Shown here piece by piece: positions 60,120 to 64,000 of a stretch of 64,000 nucleotides of DNA. The number at the start of each line of letters is the position of its first letter. Position 1 is the stretch's first letter. Origin of the DNA: Siderastrea siderea (taxonomy: Eukaryota > Cnidaria > Anthozoa > Scleractinia > Rhizangiidae); contig OZ034971.1 of the NCBI GenBank assembly GCA_964030785.1, positions 32,030,304 through 32,094,303 on the forward strand, read 5' to 3'. The position numbers and the translations under genes were made by a program. The notes beneath the pieces were generated by a model. It saw nothing but the letters and a program-made list of their open reading frames with translations, was not told the origin of the DNA and searched no databases.

Positions 60120-61164
60120 TCTTTTTGAAGTGTAACGTGACAATGGTATGACCTTCACCAAACTTGACCAAGTCTCCTCCTCTACCAATCGTTTCAGCCA
60201 CTTGAACGTGAATCATTTCCACCACCTCGTTACGAAGAGACATGTATTGAATGTGCAACGGCTCAAAATACAGGTTACCGCGTGCTTCTCGCTTGTACTG
60301 GATTTCACGTAACAAATCAGTCACGCGATTGCCCACCACCGTGCTGCCTGCCACGTCGGAGTACACGTGCAACGATCGTGTGGGTTCACCCACCACTGAA
60401 CGAAACGCTACATTCAAGTTGGTGAAACGCCAACTACAACTCATACTCAATTGTAAATAATCCGGTAAAAACGAACGCACCGTCCAAAAGACCGGTTTGC
60501 TCTGATCGTCGTTGACATCATTCCAATCGTTGCCAGCGGGTTTTGTCATGTTGGGGATTTGATCCCCCATGAATTCTTGTTGTAAGTTGGGTCCCAAAAT
60601 CAATACACTGTCAATTTTACGTAACCATCCCATCTTGAGCGCCAACTTGGTGTAGATGGTCAGGGCTGGCGTGTCGGTGCCGCAATGACAGATATTGGTG
60701 TTGTCGATGAGCAGATCCTCGCCTTCCCACTTGAACTTGACGTAGGTGTGCTTGCCTTGATCATTGGTAAACCGACCACCTTGAATGGCCATTTCCATAC
60801 GTTGTTGTTCCAAGTGAGTAATGATGGCTTTCATGAAACTCACGCCATCCACCACCCAATCCAAATCTTGGACGTCATTGATGATGCTTCGCGCGGTGTC
60901 TACTCGCGAGGTCATTTCCTCGTCTTTTGCACCCGGTTTGGGATAGGTTTGGCCCCAGGATGTCCCCATGACGTACCCATTTTTCTTCACCAACTCATAC
61001 AAATTGACGCGAGCATCTGGTAAGGAAATGGCACTCAACCCCACTTGCCATCCACCTCCCGTGAGCTGTAACGGTTGAGGTAAACGAATCTTGAAGGAAT
61101 TAGGTTGGTTGTTGGGAAATTCACGTCGGTTGGCATGACTGGGTAACGTCACGTAGAACGACAT
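60115..61164 (-). CDS. Penton-like minor capsid protein, copy A
   Basis: From ATG 61164 a 349-residue protein. It begins MSFYVTLPSHANRREFPNN, then FKIRLPQPLQLTGGGWQVGL, the usual first strands of Polinton penton proteins. The end contains REIQYKREARGNLYFEPLHI and VEMIHVQVAE. It is clearly paralogous to the adjacent upstream gene (same start pattern, LLREIKYQ, FEPRHIQY). An upstream GTG would extend it slightly; ATG is preferred. Confidence 0.8.
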   Translation of the reverse strand: MSFYVTLPSHANRREFPNNQPNSFKIRLPQPLQLTGGGWQVGLSAISLPDARVNLYELVKKNGYVMGTSWGQTYPKPGAKDEEMTSRVDTARSIINDVQDLDWVVDGVSFMKAIITHLEQQRMEMAIQGGRFTNDQGKHTYVKFKWEGEDLLIDNTNICHCGTDTPALTIYTKLALKMGWLRKIDSVLILGPNLQQEFMGDQIPNMTKPAGNDWNDVNDDQSKPVFWTVRSFLPDYLQLSMSCSWRFTNLNVAFRSVVGEPTRSLHVYSDVAGSTVVGNRVTDLLREIQYKREARGNLYFEPLHIQYMSLRNEVVEMIHVQVAETIGRGGDLVKFGEGHTIVTLHFKKT

Positions 61165-61178
61165 GTTGTCTTTCTTCT

Positions 61179-62219
61179 TCACACCACCACTTCCCTTTTA
61201 AAGTGGAGGGTCAGGAGGGCATGGCCTTCATCAAATTTCACCAGATCCCCATTGGTTTCGGCCATCTGGGTTTCGACGATTTCCACCACTTCGTTGCGTA
61301 CTGGGATATATTGAATATGTCGAGGTTCAAAGTGGGTGGTGTTTTGAGGCTGGTACTTGATTTCTCGTAAGAGATCGGTGATGCGCCCCCCTACCATACT
61401 GCTGGTCCCTACATCACAATACACGTGCAAAGGACGCGCGGAGGGAAATTCCAACGAGGGACGAAAGGTCTGGTTCAAATTCACAAACCGCCAATTACAC
61501 GTCATACTCAAGTTCAGATAATCCCCATCCACTTTCCAAAAGGCGGGCTTGTTGCTGCCATCCAGGACATCGGACGGAATGGGAATGGAGTCCGAATGAA
61601 ATTCTTGCAAGAGATTGGGACCCAATCGATACTGGCCGGGGGACACTTGTTCAATCCATCCCATTCTCAGGGCCAAGGTTCTGCCCCATTCCACGCGTGC
61701 CACTTGTCGTTTGTAATCCACATTGGTGGTATTCAACACCAAATCCCCTTCGGTGGTCCATTCAAACGTCGGGTATAATTTAACGCCATTGTCCTCGGCC
61801 CATTTGTTTTTGGGCTCGGTTTGTTTGGCACGGGCTTGCACGTAACGGTACACCAATTGATGAAAAAAGTGCGATCCCGTCGACGAGGCCATCTCCTTTC
61901 TCATATCTCGTCCGTACACAAAGAGTTCGCGTCGTTGATGCCACCATCGATCGTCCCCTTGATCGTCTTGGGCATACACCCGTTCGTGCCATCGTACGTA
62001 CAACAGAGGATGGGAATCACCCACGCCTCCTTCTTCCGCTACCACCGGAATGGTGGGTAAGGATAAACTCACCATACCCACCATCCATCCTCGTCCCACA
62101 AATCGGATGGGTTTAGGCAATCGGTTTCTGAAATGATGACTCTTGTTCCCAGGAAACTCTTTGGTACTCGCATGACTCATCAACGTCACGTAAAACGAAG
62201 AATTGGGCACCAACGTCAT
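61179..62219 (-). CDS. Penton-like minor capsid protein, copy B
   Basis: The 346-residue protein starts SSFYVTLMSHASTKEFPGN, then LPKPIRFVGRGWMVGMVSLSLP. Conserved positions include LALRMGWIEQVSPGQYRLGP (copy A: LALKMGWLRKIDSVLILGP) and MTCNWRFVNLNQTFR (copy A: MSCSWRFTNLNVAFR). The two genes are tandem duplicates that have diverged. They may build different vertices or a heteromeric penton. It overlaps nothing and ends 15 bases before copy A. Confidence 0.8.
   Translation of the reverse strand: MTLVPNSSFYVTLMSHASTKEFPGNKSHHFRNRLPKPIRFVGRGWMVGMVSLSLPTIPVVAEEGGVGDSHPLLYVRWHERVYAQDDQGDDRWWHQRRELFVYGRDMRKEMASSTGSHFFHQLVYRYVQARAKQTEPKNKWAEDNGVKLYPTFEWTTEGDLVLNTTNVDYKRQVARVEWGRTLALRMGWIEQVSPGQYRLGPNLLQEFHSDSIPIPSDVLDGSNKPAFWKVDGDYLNLSMTCNWRFVNLNQTFRPSLEFPSARPLHVYCDVGTSSMVGGRITDLLREIKYQPQNTTHFEPRHIQYIPVRNEVVEIVETQMAETNGDLVKFDEGHALLTLHFKREVVV
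61191..61199 (-). promoter_or_regulatory. TATA-like box of penton copy A
   Basis: TTTAAAAGG on the minus strand, about 30 bases before ATG 61164, inside the end of copy B. Confidence 0.4.
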
Positions 62220-62222
62220 TGT

Positions 62223-63368
62223 TTAGTCGCGTCGTCTTTTGGGTGGGCTTGTCTCTTTAGTCTTCAGTTGTCGTTTGGGTGGGCTTTTCCTCTGGGGTGG
62301 TTGGAGAGACGTGACGTCTTGACTTGCAATCCAACTATTGTACTTGTCGGGCCACCCTTTCCACTTGACCAACCAACGATCTTTTTGTCGCTTAAGTACC
62401 TTCTCGATGCGAAACACCTCGGACACATGGACTTTTTGTAAATCCTCTTCATAAAACGTACCTTGGACGGGGGTCTCATCCCATTCGCGAATCTTATACG
62501 TGGGCACAGGGCCCGGGATCACCCGATGCACCACAAACACTTCTTCGGTCCAACCGGGTAAATAGCCTTTTTCAAAGGTACGATGAATCTTGTTGAGACG
62601 GACACGATCTCCTACTTTGAATTTAGGTTTTTTCTTGTCTTTCAACCGTTTGGCATACAATCGTTTCCACACCGCTTCTTCGTTGTCCCACGTCACGTCT
62701 TGAGGGGCCATACCAATACTTCGATGACGGGTGGCATTATAGCCTTGCACCAACTCGGGTAAGACATCGTCAAATTTCAACGTGTTGGCCGCGGTGAAAT
62801 AACGGTACAACCGTTCTTTCAAGGTGCGATTAAATCGTTCCACCACACTGGCTTTGGCATCCCCTTCGGTCGAAAAATGTTGAATGCCTTGCTCGTCAAG
62901 CCATCGTTGAAAGGTCCGGTTGTAAAATTCTTTCCCTCGATCCGTTTGCAATCGATTAGGGTGACGTCCTTTCAAAATCTTGTCAAAGGCATGAACCAAG
63001 GCCACCCCGGTTTTGTCTTTCAACGGTTGGACCCACGCATACTTGGACAACACATCCAAGACCGTCAACAAGTATCGTATGCCCCGATTATACTTGGCCA
63101 AGGGTTGCACTTCCACTAAATCCGCGACCCATTGATCATCTAATCCTCCTACAATGACGGGTACGGTGGGAAAACGACGACGTCGCGGTTTATGTAACGT
63201 ATAGGCCAAATCCCGTTCCAAGACCCGTTGGGCTTTTTTCAAAGGGAGACGATGGGCTTTAGCAAACCGTTGCACGCCTCCTAAACTGCCGGGGGCTCGA
63301 GGATCGTGGTAACGACTCAACCATGATTGGGAGACCTTTTTCTTTCGAGGGGCCATACGTTCTGGCAT
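62223..63368 (-). CDS. rve-type integrase with chromodomain
   Basis: The 381-residue protein has an N-terminal helical/HTH-like part, LHKPRRRRFPTVPV, and the catalytic core with Asp (WVADLVEV), Asp (LQTDRGKEFYN) and Glu (SVVERFNRT). An SH3-like region (FKVGDRVRLNKI, GWTEEVFVVHRVI) follows. The C-terminal chromodomain reads FRIEKVLKRQKDRWLVKWKGW and YNSWI. This is the full domain set of Maverick integrases; the chromodomain may steer insertion to marked chromatin. Frame intact. Confidence 0.95.
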   Translation of the reverse strand: MPERMAPRKKKVSQSWLSRYHDPRAPGSLGGVQRFAKAHRLPLKKAQRVLERDLAYTLHKPRRRRFPTVPVIVGGLDDQWVADLVEVQPLAKYNRGIRYLLTVLDVLSKYAWVQPLKDKTGVALVHAFDKILKGRHPNRLQTDRGKEFYNRTFQRWLDEQGIQHFSTEGDAKASVVERFNRTLKERLYRYFTAANTLKFDDVLPELVQGYNATRHRSIGMAPQDVTWDNEEAVWKRLYAKRLKDKKKPKFKVGDRVRLNKIHRTFEKGYLPGWTEEVFVVHRVIPGPVPTYKIREWDETPVQGTFYEEDLQKVHVSEVFRIEKVLKRQKDRWLVKWKGWPDKYNSWIASQDVTSLQPPQRKSPPKRQLKTKETSPPKRRRD

Positions 63369-63667
63369 TCACCCCATAAGGTCGATATGGTGGGGACTGT
63401 GTGGGGATGCGCCTTTTGAATGATTCGATACCATCGCCATGCCTCTGGGTGAGCTTTTAACCATAAGACAAACACCACCCATCGATACAGGTTGCGCTCG
63501 ACATGGGTTTCTTCAAAGAGGTGGAGAGGATGCGTGTCCTCGGGACAAGGGGGTATGGGGATTTGGGACCCGGGTTGGTGATCATATAAGACTTGGCAAA
63601 GGGTTTGATGACATTGCCATTGCCCCAGGGACAAGACAGACTCCCACGCATCACACACAGACTCCAT
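63317..63667 (-). CDS. Unknown 116-residue protein
   Basis: The protein is rich in Trp, His and Cys (WESVLSLGQWQCHQTLCQVL, YRWVVFVLWLKAHPEAWRWY). It has a normal ATG and overlaps the integrase start by 52 bases, as is common in this compact cluster. No domain recognised. Overlap with the integrase means it could partly be chance. Confidence 0.45.
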   Translation of the reverse strand: MESVCDAWESVLSLGQWQCHQTLCQVLYDHQPGSQIPIPPCPEDTHPLHLFEETHVERNLYRWVVFVLWLKAHPEAWRWYRIIQKAHPHTVPTISTLWGECQNVWPLERKRSPNHG

Positions 63668-63703
63668 GGTGACATTGATAAAAAATTTTATTCCTACTCC
63701 TTT

Positions 63704-64000
63704 TTAAAAGAGACCTAGACGGCCGCAGCTGATGGTCTCTAGACCTTTCTGCCAGTTCTCCACACTGTCACTGTACTTAGGGGGTGGTGGAGCTGGGGCT
63801 ACCATCATTTCGTGACGGTTCTTGAGCTCTTGAATTTCTCGTAACAATTGTTTCTCATACTCTGTCAGGGGCCGTTCTCGTTCCACGTCCTCTTTCCTTT
63901 GGACTGGAGGGCCAGGGATGTCTACTCCACGTTTGGGATATCCTTGAGCATCACGGGTGGGTGGTTCAGCTTGTTGATCGGCTTTTTTGGGAGGGTTGTC
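63704..64000 (-). CDS. PPxY-containing protein, cut by window edge
   Basis: The frame is open from the window edge to 63704, at least 98 residues. It is Pro/Arg-rich, then has a helical EYEKQLLREIQELKNRHEM part and a PPKY motif shortly before SVENWQKGLETI. The start lies outside the window. It may correspond to the PPSY/PPEY protein of element 1. Confidence 0.6.
   Translation of the reverse strand, partial: DNPPKKADQQAEPPTRDAQGYPKRGVDIPGPPVQRKEDVERERPLTEYEKQLLREIQELKNRHEMMVAPAPPPPKYSDSVENWQKGLETISCGRLGLF

Larger units (their letters stand above)
45794..64000. mobile_element. Maverick/Polinton element 2, right end beyond window
   Basis: The segment encodes polymerase B, phospholipase A2-like protein, packaging ATPase, adenain-like protease, major capsid protein, two pentons and an rve-chromodomain integrase. 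It is thus a full adintovirus-like gene set at higher G+C than element 1. The left end is placed at AGTAGTAAAGGACGCCC by analogy with the AGTAGTTATAG end of element 1, but without the right end it cannot be proved. The integrase sits near the right edge, as expected close to the other terminus. Confidence 0.85.

Overview
The window looks like animal nuclear DNA, most likely from an anthozoan cnidarian such as a stony coral. That is inferred from its repeat content (tRNA-derived SINE, Tx1-type L1 LINEs, a Penelope-type hammerhead, Crypton/DUF3504 pseudogene, many fold-back MITEs) and was not checked against any database. No intact, ordinary host gene was recognised. The interest lies in two virus-like Maverick/Polinton (adintovirus-type) elements only about 3 kb apart.

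Region by region. 1-24.87 kb is host DNA: a hammerhead ribozyme (about 1.23-1.29 kb), a broken DUF3504/Crypton-type tyrosine recombinase gene (1.7-3.0 kb), three decayed copies of one ankyrin plus coiled-coil gene family (6.76-11.09 kb on +, 11.6-12.2 kb on -, 21.86-23.46 kb on +), the first of which is split by a 2.7-kb nested fold-back transposon, many palindromic MITEs, and a degraded L1/Tx1 LINE with another LINE nested in it (16.6-21.6 kb). 24,874-42,752 is a complete AT-rich Polinton (element 1) with 230-bp terminal inverted repeats, AG...CT ends and a 6-bp target-site duplication TCCCTC. 42.76-45.79 kb is host DNA with repeats only. From about 45.79 kb to the window edge is a second, GC-richer Polinton (element 2), whose right end lies outside the window.

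Element 1 carries a VLTF3-like late transcription factor, a two-helix membrane protein, two fibre-like or lectin-like proteins, the packaging ATPase, a PPxY-containing protein, penton, a small basic protein, the double jelly-roll major capsid protein, a pVI-like protein with several QxGG cleavage sites, an adenain-like protease, a zinc ribbon, a phospholipase A2-like protein, an rve integrase, an AT-hook/zinc-finger protein, a Rossmann-like protein, a SAP-like protein, protein-primed DNA polymerase B and a repeat-bearing coiled-coil protein. Virion genes share a start-site motif of the form TCTAAACTAATCATATAA-ATG, while several replication-side genes share TATAGTAATATATA.

Element 2 has the same core (polymerase B, ATPase, protease, capsid protein, integrase with chromodomain, phospholipase A2-like protein) but differs greatly in detail. 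It has two tandem penton genes, a set of very small arginine-rich proteins each with a QRGG or MRGG site, TATAAAAA boxes 30-54 bases before many genes, and a tRNA-like gene with a Pol III terminator just upstream of the ATPase gene. In both elements the shared logic appears to be: polymerase and integrase copy and insert the DNA, ATPase packages it, the protease matures small basic or amphipathic core proteins at xGG sites, and a PLA2-like domain and amphipathic peptides would help membrane passage. Several element 1 genes show single frameshifts or a missing ATG, so it may be recently inserted but no longer fully active, or may use recoding.
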